This document shows positions 8,699 to 18,114 of a stretch of DNA of 64,000 bases, piece after piece. The notes under the pieces are model-generated. The model saw only the letters and a list, made by a program, of their open reading frames with translations. It was not told the DNA's origin and made no database searches. The number at the start of each line of letters is the position of its first letter. Within the stretch, counting starts at the first letter, position 1. Source of the DNA: Pacificitalea sp040119125 (lineage in GTDB: Bacteria > Pseudomonadota > Alphaproteobacteria > Rhodobacterales > Rhodobacteraceae); NCBI GenBank assembly GCA_040119125.1, contig JBEDTR010000001.1:310001-374000 (forward strand). Direction: 5' to 3'. The translations under genes and the position numbers were made by a program.

Positions 8699-9346
8699 AT
8701 GCTTCGCTATCTTCCTGCCGACCGTCTCGACGCGCACCCGCTGCTCCGCGACACCATGTTTCGCGACCGCGCCGCGCAATTTCATACGCGGCTGGGCTGG
8801 CGGGTGACTGTGGACCCGCGCGGCTATGAGCGTGACGCCTATGACGCTGCCGGTCCGCTCTATATCCTGTGGCAGGCGAGCGACGGCAGCCATGGCGGCT
8901 CGCTTCGGCTGCTGCCGACGACGGGGCGCTGCATGGTCAACGAGCATTTCCGCGATGTCGCGGGCGGGGCGGCGATCCGCTCGTCCGGAATATGGGAAGT
9001 GACGCGATTTTGCGTGTCTCCGCGTGCAGGGGCACGGGACGCGGCGCGGGCGGCAGCGGCGCTGTGCCTTGGCGCGGGCGAGGTGATGCGCCTGCGCGGT
9101 CTCCAACATTTCGTGGCGGTGTTCGACCCGCGGATGGAGCGTATCTACCGGCGTCTCGGGCTTGTGCCGCAGGTGATCGGACGGCGCGGGACGGGCCGCG
9201 ACAGCATTGGCGTCGGGCTGTTCACGATGGATGCAGCCGCCTTTGCTCCGATACTGGCACAGGTCGGGATTGGCCCCGAAACCTCCGCGACATGGCTGCG
9301 CGAGGCCGGGTTGGAAGCCCCTGTCACCCCGTCGCGCGCGGCCTGA
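8699..9346 (+). CDS. Acyl-homoserine-lactone synthase (LuxI family)
   Basis: A 215-aa synthase that makes an AHL signal from S-adenosylmethionine and an acyl donor (acyl-ACP or acyl-CoA). The invariant LuxI residues are all visible at near-canonical positions: R24, F28, W34, D46, D49, R70, F84, E100 and R103. This argues that it is catalytically active. The C-terminal region from about 110 varies and fixes acyl-chain choice, which cannot be read. Overall similarity to LuxI is recognisable mainly by these residues, so it is a divergent Rhodobacteraceae type. Expression is probably controlled by the adjacent LuxR protein and by the hairpin over its ribosome binding site. Confidence 0.93.
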   Translation: MLRYLPADRLDAHPLLRDTMFRDRAAQFHTRLGWRVTVDPRGYERDAYDAAGPLYILWQASDGSHGGSLRLLPTTGRCMVNEHFRDVAGGAAIRSSGIWEVTRFCVSPRAGARDAARAAAALCLGAGEVMRLRGLQHFVAVFDPRMERIYRRLGLVPQVIGRRGTGRDSIGVGLFTMDAAAFAPILAQVGIGPETSATWLREAGLEAPVTPSRAA

Positions 9347-9409
9347 CGACGGGGCGGTTTTCCCTGCCTTCTGCTGGTGCTGCCCGGCGCGCGTCGCTAT
9401 GGTCGCGCC

Positions 9410-10975
9410 ATGTCCGATCTGCCTGTCATCAAAGCCCCGCAACTGCCCTTCTCGGACGATCAGGCCGAGGCCTGGGACCGCATGAGCGAGGCGCTCGCCG
9501 CCGCCGGGGTCGATCTCGAAAACGATACGATCCACCCGGCGGGGTCCGACCGCGACAGCAAGGTTCTCGCCGTGATCGGCAAGGCCGGTTCGGGCAAGAC
9601 GCTGCTGCTGGCGCGGCTTGGCGAGGCGTTGGAGGAGGCGGGCGTCGATGTCGTTTCAGGCGATTGGGAAGGCAAGCGGCGCAAGGAGCGGCGCACGCTT
9701 GCGATCCTCGCCCCGACCAATAAGGCCGCGAGTGTGCTGCGCAATCGCGGCGTGCCCGCGACCACCATTCACCGCATTCTCTATACCCCGGTCTATGACC
9801 CGGAATATGAACGCATCGCCGAATGGCTGGGCGGCAATGGCGAGCGTCCGCAGATCGAAGGCCTGACCGACATCGCGCTGGATCGGGCGTTGGCGTTTTA
9901 CCAAACGCACCGTTCGATCCCCGGCGCGCTGGCGGCTGCGGGGCTGCGGGGCTCGGATTTCATCACCGGCTGGAAACGCCGGGAGGAGCCGCTGGACATC
10001 GGCTTCATCGATGAGGCCTCGATGCTGGACACCCGCCAGTTCGACGATCTGAAGGAAATCTTCCCCACCTTGATCCTGTTCGGCGATCCGGCGCAGTTGG
10101 CCCCGGTCAATCAGTCCGGCGCGATGGTGTTTGAAACCCTCCCCGAAGACCGGCAGCTGATCCTGAGCCGCGTGCACCGGCAGGCCGATGACAACCCGAT
10201 CCTCGATCTCGCCCATGCGCTGGCCGATGACAGCGTGGGTTTCGAGGATTTCGAGAGGCTGGTCGAAGAGGCTGCCGCGCGTGACGACCGGGTGGTCATG
10301 GCAGGTCGGGTCGAATCCGATCTGATGGCACGCTCGCCCGTGCTGGTCTGGCGCAATGCCACGCGCATCCGGCTGATCCATGCCTTCCGCGCGGCCTTCG
10401 GCGCGCCGGGCGATGCGCTGCTGCCCGGCGAGCCACTGATCTGCGATGGTATCGAATTGCCGCTGAAACACCGCAAGAAACGGCTGGACCTAGAGGCCCG
10501 CGGCCTCATCAAAGGCGCGCAGGTCGTCTATCTGGGGCCGGGACGCAAACCGGGCTTTTCGCGGCTGCATGTCATCGGCGCGCCCGAGCCCGAACTCTCG
10601 GCTGCGTCTATCGTCAAGATCGAGATGCCGGACGAAGAAGAACCCTTCATTCCCTATGCCGCGCGGATGGGGGCCACGTTCCTGCACGGCGCGGCGGTCA
10701 CGATCCATAAGGCGCAGGGCTCGCAATGGCCCGAGGTGCAGGTTTTCGCGCCCGATCTTTGGGCCGCTGCCCGAATGGGCCGGACCGAGGCCGGGCAGCC
10801 ATTGTGGAAACGGTTGGCTTATGTCGCGATCACCCGCGCCGAACATCGCCTGCATTGGGTGATGCGCAATCGGTTGGCCCGGCCTGCCGCGCCCCTATCG
10901 GTGGAGGATCTGAAACAGGCCGCCGCGCCCGTGCTGAGCCTCGATACGCAAAGCGACACGCCGGAAGCAGGCTAG
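9410..10975 (+). CDS. RecD-like superfamily 1 DNA helicase / ATPase
   Basis: A 521-aa stand-alone SF1B-type helicase. Walker A GKAGSGKT is at 57-64, an APTNKAA motif (Ia-like) follows, and Walker B reads FIDEASM near residue 205. A GDPAQLAPV motif comes next, then TIHKAQGSQWPEV and AYVAITRAEHRL near the C-terminus (motifs V/VI). This matches the RecD/Dda-like family annotated as ATP-dependent exodeoxyribonuclease or AAA helicase in Rhodobacterales. No RecB or RecC lies nearby and no nuclease motif is present, so the role is probably DNA unwinding in repair. The ATG at 9410 begins the conserved region. It follows luxI by 63 nt on the same strand, but a functional link is not implied. Confidence 0.85.
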   Translation: MSDLPVIKAPQLPFSDDQAEAWDRMSEALAAAGVDLENDTIHPAGSDRDSKVLAVIGKAGSGKTLLLARLGEALEEAGVDVVSGDWEGKRRKERRTLAILAPTNKAASVLRNRGVPATTIHRILYTPVYDPEYERIAEWLGGNGERPQIEGLTDIALDRALAFYQTHRSIPGALAAAGLRGSDFITGWKRREEPLDIGFIDEASMLDTRQFDDLKEIFPTLILFGDPAQLAPVNQSGAMVFETLPEDRQLILSRVHRQADDNPILDLAHALADDSVGFEDFERLVEEAAARDDRVVMAGRVESDLMARSPVLVWRNATRIRLIHAFRAAFGAPGDALLPGEPLICDGIELPLKHRKKRLDLEARGLIKGAQVVYLGPGRKPGFSRLHVIGAPEPELSAASIVKIEMPDEEEPFIPYAARMGATFLHGAAVTIHKAQGSQWPEVQVFAPDLWAAARMGRTEAGQPLWKRLAYVAITRAEHRLHWVMRNRLARPAAPLSVEDLKQAAAPVLSLDTQSDTPEAG

Positions 10976-11012
10976 GCCCGCTGCCGCCAGCTCCACGCCA
11001 GCCCGCGCGATA

Positions 11013-11774
11013 TCAGCCCCGGACGTAGCGGAATAGCGCGCTGGCGCTCCAGCCGGCGAAGATGGCGATAATCAAGGAGACCAACGCGTAGATCAGCGCC
11101 TGTTCATGGGCGAGCGTATAGAGGAACCGCTCTAGCCCGACCTTGCGCACACCGATCTGGGTCTCATACCGCGCGATCAACTCGCCTTCCCGCATCAGGA
11201 AAATGCGCGTCGTGTAATCGCCTTCCACCAGATTGGCAGGCAGGCCGATCTCGGCGCGGAACAATGTATCGCTGCGCAGACGCACCGCGTTTTCGCGCAG
11301 GGCATAGAGGCCGTTATTGCTGCGAATCCGGATCAGCGCTTCGGGGAAAACACCGTCGTAATCCGCGCCACTGCCTTCGGCCTGCACCGCGCGCGGGATC
11401 GAAATGCGGTATTCGCGATCGGTCTCGTCACTGACGATCAGCGGCAGCGGCCCGGAGGTCGCGATTTTGTAGAAAGACGGCACGCGCGTCATGTCGACAG
11501 AGCGCGTGTTGATCCAGATCCCGGCGACCCGTTCCTTGCGGCGCACGGTGATCAGCTCTGGCGGACCAGCGACGGTAATCACCACATCGACCGGTTCCGC
11601 CGCTTCGGGCGAGCCGTCACGCTTGATCGCGCCAAAGATCAGGATCTGCGAGCCGTCGAACCGTGCATCGATGGACACCCGGTATTGCGACAGATCTGCC
11701 ACGACTTCCTGCGCCATCAGCCGAAAGGGCAGCATGCATAGCGCCAGCAGCAGAACGATCCCGCGCGCGCGCAT
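11013..11774 (-). CDS. TIGR02186 family transmembrane protein
   Basis: A 253-aa protein with an N-terminal signal peptide (GIVLLLALCMLPFRLMA, cleavage likely near AQE) and a periplasmic beta-rich domain. One C-terminal membrane segment (LIYALVSLIIAIFAGWSASALF) follows. It is typical of TIGR02186, alphaproteobacterial proteins of unknown function encoded with TauE/SafE permeases. Its start overlaps the stop of the TauE/SafE gene by one base (TGATG), so the two are co-translated. A role as an accessory subunit of the permease is inferred from this constant pairing. It is convergent with the helicase gene. Confidence 0.85.
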   Translation of the reverse strand: MRARGIVLLLALCMLPFRLMAQEVVADLSQYRVSIDARFDGSQILIFGAIKRDGSPEAAEPVDVVITVAGPPELITVRRKERVAGIWINTRSVDMTRVPSFYKIATSGPLPLIVSDETDREYRISIPRAVQAEGSGADYDGVFPEALIRIRSNNGLYALRENAVRLRSDTLFRAEIGLPANLVEGDYTTRIFLMREGELIARYETQIGVRKVGLERFLYTLAHEQALIYALVSLIIAIFAGWSASALFRYVRG

Positions 11775-12694
11775 CAGCCCTGACCCCGTTCGGCGATGGA
11801 GTAAAGCTCGCTCGGCTGCAACACCAGTTCCAGCCCCAGCTTGATGCAGACCCCCAAAACGATCAGCGCCAGCAGCAGACGCAATTGCTCGGCCCGCAAT
11901 TTATAGCCGATCATCGTGCCGAACTGCGCCCCGATGACCCCGCCGATGATCAGCAGAACCGCCAATGCCATATCGACGGCATAATTGGTGGTGGCATGCA
12001 TGATGGTGGTGAAGCTGGTGACAAAGATGATCTGGAACAGCGACGTGCCCACAACCACCTTGGTTGGCATTCCGAGGATGTAGATCATCGCTGGCACCAT
12101 GATGAAGCCGCCCCCGACGCCCATGATCGCGGCCAGCACCCCCACGGATGCGCCGACCATCAGCACCGGAATGGCCGAGATATAAAGCCCGGAGGTGCGG
12201 AACTTCACCTTCAGCGGCCATGTATGAACCCAGTTGCGCTGCTTGCGCTTGCGGACCGGGCCTTTGGCGCCACGGACCCGGCGGAGTGCGCGCAGGCTTT
12301 CGACCGCCATCAGCGCGCCGACGATGCCCAGAAACACGACGTAGAACAGGGTGACCAGCAGATCGACCTGACCCAGTGTTTTCAAGTAGTTAAATAGTGC
12401 GATACCTGCGGCGGCCCCGACCAGACCCCCGGCCAGAAGGACGCTCCCCATACGCAGATCGACGGTCTTGCGTTTCAGATGCGCCAGCACTGCGGAAAAG
12501 GAGGATGCGACAATCTGGTTCGCGCCGGTGGCGACGGCCACGGTGGGGGGGATGCCGATAAAGAACAGCAGCGGCGTGATCAGAAAACCGCCGCCAACCC
12601 CGAACATGCCCGACAGCAATCCAACGAGCCCCCCGAGCCCTAGGAGGAGAAAGGCGTTGACCGAGACCTCGGCTATCGGGAGGTAGATCTGCAT
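11774..12694 (-). CDS. TauE/SafE family sulfite/anion permease
   Basis: A 306-aa integral membrane protein with about eight hydrophobic segments in two repeated halves. Each half opens with the family motif: MFGVGGGFLITPLLFF near residue 30 and IMGVGGGFIMVPAMIY near 195. Family members export sulfite, sulfoacetate or related organic sulfur anions; which substrate is moved here cannot be told. The loop between the halves is basic (RVRGAKGPVRKRKQRN). It is coupled to the downstream TIGR02186 gene by a 1-nt overlap. Confidence 0.9.
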   Translation of the reverse strand: MQIYLPIAEVSVNAFLLLGLGGLVGLLSGMFGVGGGFLITPLLFFIGIPPTVAVATGANQIVASSFSAVLAHLKRKTVDLRMGSVLLAGGLVGAAAGIALFNYLKTLGQVDLLVTLFYVVFLGIVGALMAVESLRALRRVRGAKGPVRKRKQRNWVHTWPLKVKFRTSGLYISAIPVLMVGASVGVLAAIMGVGGGFIMVPAMIYILGMPTKVVVGTSLFQIIFVTSFTTIMHATTNYAVDMALAVLLIIGGVIGAQFGTMIGYKLRAEQLRLLLALIVLGVCIKLGLELVLQPSELYSIAERGQG

Positions 12695-12762
12695 GGGGTC
12701 TCTTAAACGCGGCGCCGCAGCATTGGCAATCCCCCTGCGTCAGCTTCCTTGGGAATTTTGCC

Positions 12763-12791
12763 GCGCTGCGAAGGCCTCACCAACGCAGCGC
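12763..12791 (-). terminator. Hairpin after the ABC importer operon
   Basis: GCGCTGCG (12763-12770) pairs perfectly with CGCAGCGC (12784-12791) across 13 nt. It lies just past the last permease gene (stop at 12815, minus strand). No T run is present, so termination may be weak or factor-dependent. Confidence 0.45.
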
Positions 12792-12814
12792 AGCGGTCTT
12801 GCGCAGGGACGTGC

Positions 12815-13783
12815 TTAGCGTTCCTTCACATAGGGTTGGCCACCGGCGCGCGGCGGGATCGCCCGGCCCACAAACCCGGCAAGGATCACCACGGTCAGGA
12901 TGTAGGGCAGGCTGTCCATGAACTGCACCGGGATCGTGATCACGCCCAGATCGATGTTCTGATAGCGCAGCGCCAGCGCCTGTAGCAGCCCGAACAGCAG
13001 CGTGGCGTAGAGCGCATACCAAGGCCGCCATTTCGCGAAAATCAGCGCCGCCAGCGCCATGTAGCCGCGCCCGGCAGTCATATCCTTGACGAAACCTGCC
13101 TGAAGCCCGGTCGCCAGATAGGCCCCGGCAATCCCGCATAGGACACCTGCGATGATGACCGCCGAATAACGAATGCCCGCCACGGACACGCCCGCAGTAT
13201 CAACCGCCGCCGGGTTTTCGCCCACCGCGCGCAGGCGCAGCCCGAACCGGGTGCGAAACAGCACATACCATGTCAGCGGCACGCAGAGCAGGCCGACATA
13301 GACTAGGATCGAATGCCCCGACAACAGCTCCGCATAGATCGGGCCCAGCACGGGGATGTCGATGATCTCATCCGCGAAAGGCAGGCGGATCTGCTCGAAC
13401 CGGGCATTGCCCATCAAGGAGGGCGTGCGGCCCCCTTGCTTGAACCATGTCTGCGCGATCAGCACCGTCAGCCCGGAGGCGAGGAAGTTGATCGCCACGC
13501 CGGAAATCAACTGATTGCCGCGGAAGGTGATCGAGGCCAGCCCATGCACCAGCGCCAGCAGGATCGACGCCCCGACCCCGGCCAGCAGTCCAATCCAGAC
13601 CGAGCCGGTTATCGCCGCAATCGCCGCCGAGGTGAACGCCGCGATCAGCATCTTGCCCTCCAGCCCGATGTCGATGACACCGGCGCGTTCGGAAAACAGA
13701 CCTGCCAGACAGGCCAGCAGCAGCGGCGTCGCCAGACGCAGGGTGGAATCGAGGATCTGGATGATCGTCAGGAAATCCATCAT
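12815..13783 (-). CDS. ABC transporter permease, BMP/nucleoside type (second permease)
   Basis: A 322-aa membrane subunit with about nine hydrophobic segments. The ERAGVIDIGLEGKMLIAAF and GENPAAVDTAGVSV stretches are typical of the branched-type permeases that pair with BMP substrate-binding proteins (nucleoside/purine importers, BPD_transp_2 family). The start at 13783 overlaps the stop of the first permease as ATGA. A second ATG immediately follows (13780) with slightly better spacing from GGAGGG. It is the last gene of the four-gene importer operon. Confidence 0.9.
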   Translation of the reverse strand: MMDFLTIIQILDSTLRLATPLLLACLAGLFSERAGVIDIGLEGKMLIAAFTSAAIAAITGSVWIGLLAGVGASILLALVHGLASITFRGNQLISGVAINFLASGLTVLIAQTWFKQGGRTPSLMGNARFEQIRLPFADEIIDIPVLGPIYAELLSGHSILVYVGLLCVPLTWYVLFRTRFGLRLRAVGENPAAVDTAGVSVAGIRYSAVIIAGVLCGIAGAYLATGLQAGFVKDMTAGRGYMALAALIFAKWRPWYALYATLLFGLLQALALRYQNIDLGVITIPVQFMDSLPYILTVVILAGFVGRAIPPRAGGQPYVKER

Positions 13784-14877
13784 GCCCTCCGTCTCAGGCG
13801 GCGGGTGATGTAGAACCGCTCGATCGGCATCCGCACCATATTGTCCAGTGCCCCGGTCAGCAGGATCACCAGCGCTTGAATGACCACGATCAACTCGCGC
13901 GGGATCGACGTCCACAGTGCCAGCTCAGCGCCGCCTTGGTAGAGGAAGCCGAACAGGATCGCGGCCAGCAGCACGCCCAGCGGATGATTGCGGCCCATCA
14001 GCGCCACGGCGATCCCGATAAAGCCCGCGCCTTCGACGGCGTTCATCACCAGACGCTCGGCTTCGCCCATCACGTTGTTGATCGCCATCATACCCGCCAG
14101 CGCGCCGGACAGCAGCATCGCCCAGACCACGATCCGCTTGGGCGAAATCCCGGCATAGACGGCGGCAGGCTCGGAATGGCCATAGGCGCGCAGCTCATAG
14201 CCGAACCGCGTGCGCCAGATCAGCGCCCAGACGAAGACGCAGGCAAGAATCGCGACCAGAAACGAGATATTGGCCGGGGCCGCGCGGGAGAACTCGATGC
14301 CAAAGACACCCAGAACATCATGCAGGGTCGGCAGATGCGTGGCGTCGGGGAAGCGCGCGGTCGACGGATCCATCGAGCCGGGCGGCCGCATGTGATTGAC
14401 CAGCAGATAGTTCAGCAGCCCGCCCGCGATGAAGTTGAACATGATCGTCGTGATCACGATATGGCTGCCGCGATAGGCCTGTAGCACGCCCGGAAGCCAC
14501 GCCCAGGCGGCACCGAACAGCGCCGCGCCGATCATCGCCGCAGGCAGCGCCAGCGCCCAATGGGGCCACGGAATATAGAGGCAGATCAACGCCACGCCCA
14601 GTCCGCCCAGCGTCGCCTGACCTTCGCCGCCGATGTTGAACAGCCGCGCGTGGAACGCCACGGCGACCGCCAGACCGGTAAAGATGAAGTTGGTGGCGTA
14701 ATAGAGCGTATAGCCCCAGCCATAGGTCGAGCCGAGCGCCCCGGTGACCATCAGTTTCAGCGCCGCGATCGGGTCTTCGCCAATGGCGACGATGACCAGC
14801 CCCGACAGCGCAAAGGCGATAAGCAGGCTGATCAACGGGACCAGTAGCATGTCCACCCATTTTGGGACCACGTCCAT
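13780..14877 (-). CDS. ABC transporter permease, BMP/nucleoside type (first permease)
   Basis: A 365-aa integral membrane protein of the BPD_transp_2 family. Seen: ATNFIFTGLAVAVAFHARLFNIGGEGQ near residues 65-92 and the conserved EAA-like cytoplasmic region RAYGHSEPAAVYAGISPKRI near 237. It forms a heterodimeric channel with the downstream permease. The start at 14877 overlaps the ATPase stop as ATGA, and it hands over to the next permease with another ATGA, so translation of the operon is tightly coupled. Confidence 0.9.
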   Translation of the reverse strand: MDVVPKWVDMLLVPLISLLIAFALSGLVIVAIGEDPIAALKLMVTGALGSTYGWGYTLYYATNFIFTGLAVAVAFHARLFNIGGEGQATLGGLGVALICLYIPWPHWALALPAAMIGAALFGAAWAWLPGVLQAYRGSHIVITTIMFNFIAGGLLNYLLVNHMRPPGSMDPSTARFPDATHLPTLHDVLGVFGIEFSRAAPANISFLVAILACVFVWALIWRTRFGYELRAYGHSEPAAVYAGISPKRIVVWAMLLSGALAGMMAINNVMGEAERLVMNAVEGAGFIGIAVALMGRNHPLGVLLAAILFGFLYQGGAELALWTSIPRELIVVIQALVILLTGALDNMVRMPIERFYITRRLRRRA

Positions 14878-16496
14878 CAGGCGGATCCTCCGTGTTTGTC
14901 CAGATGTTCTTCGGCGGCCTGCCATACGGGTTTGTCGGCGGGCGCGCTTTCCATCCCGGCCATCAACAGGCCGAGTTCGCGTTCATCGGTGGCGGCGGCG
15001 ACGCGCTCGCCCATGATGCGGCCGTCGAACATCACCACGATGCGGTCCGACAGGGCGAGGATTTCCTCCAACTCGACCGACACCAGCAAGATCGCCTTGC
15101 CCGCATCGCGCAGCGCGACGATCTGTTCGTGGATGAACTCGATTGCGCCGATATCGACCCCGCGCGTCGGCTGGCCGATCAGCAGAAGTTCGGGCGAGCG
15201 TTCGATTTCCCGCGCCAGAACGACCTTCTGCTGATTCCCGCCCGAGAAATTCTTGGCCGCCAGATCGGGGTTCGGCGGGCGCACGTCAAAGCGCTTCATC
15301 TTGGCTTCGGTATCGGCGCGGATCGCTTTGTTGTTCATGAACGGACCCGCGCCATAGGCCGGATCATCCTGATAGCCAAACGCCACGTTTTCCCATGCGG
15401 CATAGTCGAGGATCAGACCCTCGCGGTGGCGATCCTCGGGCACATGGCCAATGCCGCCCTGCCGCCGGGTGCGCGCGTCAGAGCCGCGCCCGGACAGCGG
15501 CAGCGGCGCGTCGTTCAGCCGGACCTCGCCCTGACCTTCGCGCATGCCGCCCAGCACCTCCAACAGTTCCGACTGGCCATTGCCCGCCACGCCCGCGATG
15601 CCAAGGATCTCGCCCGCGCGCACATCAAAACTGACGCCTTTCAGCCGGATCACGCCATCGCCATCCGTCACGGTCAGATCGCGCACGTCCAAAATGGTGC
15701 GACCGGGCTGGGCGGGGGCTTTTTCGACCCGCAGCAGCACCTTGCGCCCGACCATCAGCTCCGCCAGTTCGGCGGGCGAGGTCTCGGCGGTCTTGACCGT
15801 CGCGGTCATCTCGCCGCGCCGCATGACGCTGACCGTATCGGTCACATCCATGATTTCGCGCAGCTTATGGGTGATGAGGATAACGGTTTTGCCTTCCTCG
15901 CGCAGGTTGCGCAGGATGCGGAACAGGTGGTCGGCCTCGGGCGGGGTCAGCACGCCGGTCGGCTCGTCCAAAATCAGAATATCGGCCCGGCGGTAGAGCG
16001 CCTTGAGGATTTCCACCCGCTGCTGCGCGCCCACGCCGATCTCTTCGATCAAGGCGTCGGGGTCGACGTTCAATTCGTATTCTTCGGCCAGCGCGGTCAG
16101 CGCCTTGCGGGCCTTGGCGAGCGACGGCGTCAGCCGCGCGCCGTCTTCCGCGCCCAGAACGATGTTCTCCAGCACAGTGAAATTCTCGACCAGCTTGAAA
16201 TGCTGGAACACCATGCCGATCCCCGCCGCAATCGCGGCTTGGCTGTCAGGAATGGTGGTGGGTTGGCCGCCGATCAGGATCTCGCCCCGATCCGCCTTGT
16301 AGAAGCCGTAGAGAATCGACATCAGCGTCGATTTCCCGGCGCCATTCTCGCCGATGATGCCGTGGATCGTGCCCGGCGCCACCTTGATCGAGATGTCCTT
16401 ATTCGCCTGCACCGGCCCAAAGGCCTTGGAGATGCCGCGCAGCTCGATGGCCGGGGCGGCCGTCTCCGGCCGCCCCTGGGTTTCGTTTGCAGTCAT
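14877..16496 (-). CDS. ABC transporter ATP-binding protein with two ATPase domains
   Basis: A 539-aa tandem nucleotide-binding protein of the sugar/nucleoside importer class. The first domain has Walker A GENGAGKST near residue 53 and Walker B LILDEPTGVL. The second has a degenerate P-loop, GVAGNGQSE, near 300 with the signature SGGNQQKVVLARE, as is usual for this family where only one site hydrolyses ATP well. It powers the two downstream permeases. It lies 2 nt from the binding-protein gene and overlaps the permease. Confidence 0.93.
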   Translation of the reverse strand: MTANETQGRPETAAPAIELRGISKAFGPVQANKDISIKVAPGTIHGIIGENGAGKSTLMSILYGFYKADRGEILIGGQPTTIPDSQAAIAAGIGMVFQHFKLVENFTVLENIVLGAEDGARLTPSLAKARKALTALAEEYELNVDPDALIEEIGVGAQQRVEILKALYRRADILILDEPTGVLTPPEADHLFRILRNLREEGKTVILITHKLREIMDVTDTVSVMRRGEMTATVKTAETSPAELAELMVGRKVLLRVEKAPAQPGRTILDVRDLTVTDGDGVIRLKGVSFDVRAGEILGIAGVAGNGQSELLEVLGGMREGQGEVRLNDAPLPLSGRGSDARTRRQGGIGHVPEDRHREGLILDYAAWENVAFGYQDDPAYGAGPFMNNKAIRADTEAKMKRFDVRPPNPDLAAKNFSGGNQQKVVLAREIERSPELLLIGQPTRGVDIGAIEFIHEQIVALRDAGKAILLVSVELEEILALSDRIVVMFDGRIMGERVAAATDERELGLLMAGMESAPADKPVWQAAEEHLDKHGGSA

Positions 16497-16498
16497 GC

Positions 16499-17491
16499 TC
16501 AGAAGGTCAGCGACGGGCAGCTGTCATCAGAGGTGTAATCATGCACCTCGACCTCGCCCGCGATGATCTGCTGCTTGGCCTCTTCGACCGCGGTGGTCAT
16601 CTCTTCGGTGATGAGTTCGCGGTTGTTGTCGTCCAGCGCATAGCCCACGCCGTCGTCTTCCAGCGCCATGGTTTCGATGCCACCTTCGGCGCCGCCGGCC
16701 TGCAGGATGTCATAGACGGCCACATCGACGCGCTTGAGCATCGAGGTCAGAACCTTGCCGGGGTGCAGGTGGTTTTGGTTGCTGTCCACGCCGATCGACA
16801 GAATGTCCTCATCCGCGGCGGTTTGCAGAACGCCCACGCCAGTGCCGCCAGCGGCGGCAAAGATCACATCCGCGCCTTGGCTGATCTGCGCCTTGGTCAG
16901 CTCAGACCCTTTGACCGGGTCGTTCCATGCCGACGGATCGGTGCCGGTCATGTTGGAAATCACAGTGGCCTCGGGGCTGACCGCTTTCACGCCTTGGGCA
17001 TAGCCGCAGGCGAATTTGCGGATCAGGGGCACATCCATGCCGCCGATAAAGCCGACCGTGTCGGATTCGGAGGCCATCGCCGCCAGCATGCCGACAAGGT
17101 AGGAGCCTTCATGCTCGGAAAAACCGATGGTCAGCACGTTCGGCGCATCGACATAGCCGTCGATGGTGACGAAAGTGGTCTCGGGATAATCCGGCGCGAC
17201 GCCTTCGATAGGCGAGGACATGGCGAAACCGGTGGTGATGATCGGGTTCGCGCCCGCTTCGGCAAAGCGGCGCAGGGCCTGCTCACGCTGCGCTTCCGAG
17301 CTCAGTTCGATCTCGAGAAACTTCTCGCCGGTCTCATCCGCCCAGCGCTGCGCCCCGTTAAAGGCGGATTCGTTGAACGACTTGTCGTATTTGCCGCCAA
17401 GATCATAGATCAGCGCTGGTTCGGCTGCGAGCGCGCCCGCAGTCAGGGCAAGCCCGGCAGAAGCGCCGAGAAAGGTCCGCATCAGGGTCAT
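16499..17491 (-). CDS. BMP family ABC transporter substrate-binding protein
   Basis: A 330-aa periplasmic binding protein with a Sec signal (FLGASAGLALTAGALA, no lipobox cysteine). The BMP/PnrA core follows: LIYDLGGKYDKSFNESAFNG near residue 27, GFSEHEGSYLVGMLAA and GFIGGMDVPLIRKF. Related proteins bind purine nucleosides. It is the first gene of the importer operon with a good GGGAGA ribosome binding site. Nucleoside or purine uptake is the best guess; the ligand cannot be read from sequence alone. Confidence 0.92.
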   Translation of the reverse strand: MTLMRTFLGASAGLALTAGALAAEPALIYDLGGKYDKSFNESAFNGAQRWADETGEKFLEIELSSEAQREQALRRFAEAGANPIITTGFAMSSPIEGVAPDYPETTFVTIDGYVDAPNVLTIGFSEHEGSYLVGMLAAMASESDTVGFIGGMDVPLIRKFACGYAQGVKAVSPEATVISNMTGTDPSAWNDPVKGSELTKAQISQGADVIFAAAGGTGVGVLQTAADEDILSIGVDSNQNHLHPGKVLTSMLKRVDVAVYDILQAGGAEGGIETMALEDDGVGYALDDNNRELITEEMTTAVEEAKQQIIAGEVEVHDYTSDDSCPSLTF

Positions 17492-17661
17492 GGAGTGTCT
17501 CCCGTTGAAGTGACAGGGGGCCGCGTCAGGCATGAGCGCCGCGCGCCCCGGATCTGGGTGATCTCTTGCAGGATCATAGCTGAATAAGGACGCAGGGCCA
17601 AAACACGGTCAACCCGAATTTTACCTTTCGGTCGAAACTGCACGCGGAAACGCGGCGGCAC

Positions 17662-18114
17662 TCAGGGCTGCGCGCCGGTTTTACAGGCAGCGAAATTGCG
17701 CCGCCAGATCAGCGCGTCCAGCCGACCGCCATCCGGCGCGCGGTAATAATTCGGTCGCCGCCCCACCTGCCGCCACCCGGCCCGGCGATAGAGCGCCAGC
17801 GCCGCATGGTTGTCGGCGGTCACTTCCAGAAATGCACAGTCGGCTGCCCGGCGGAGGGCTTCGGCCTCGAACCGCTCAACAAGCTGCGCGCCGCGCCCCT
17901 GACCGCGCAGGGCTGCATCCACCGCGATGGTCAGCAGCTCAGCCTCCCCCGCGATGGCCCGCCCGATGGCAAAGCCGCGGCCATCCCCGATGACGAAGGT
18001 GCCCGCAATGTCGAGCACCTGATCGATTTCCTCGGCGCTCCACGGGCGCGGCACGGTGAAACAGGCAGCATGCAGGCGCGCCAGCGCCCCGGCCCGAGGC
18101 TCGGATCGGGTCAT
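17662..18114 (-). CDS. rimI: Ribosomal-protein-alanine N-acetyltransferase (RimI-like)
   Basis: A 150-aa GNAT acetyltransferase. The acetyl-CoA loop RGQGRGAQLVERFEAEAL is near residue 68, followed by FLEVTADNHAALALYRRAGW, the standard RimI C-terminal motif. In bacteria RimI acetylates the N-terminus of ribosomal protein S18. The tsaB neighbour is the usual genomic partner. The start ATG at 18114 overlaps the stop of a 14-codon minicistron that begins at the tsaB stop. Confidence 0.88.
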   Translation of the reverse strand: MTRSEPRAGALARLHAACFTVPRPWSAEEIDQVLDIAGTFVIGDGRGFAIGRAIAGEAELLTIAVDAALRGQGRGAQLVERFEAEALRRAADCAFLEVTADNHAALALYRRAGWRQVGRRPNYYRAPDGGRLDALIWRRNFAACKTGAQP

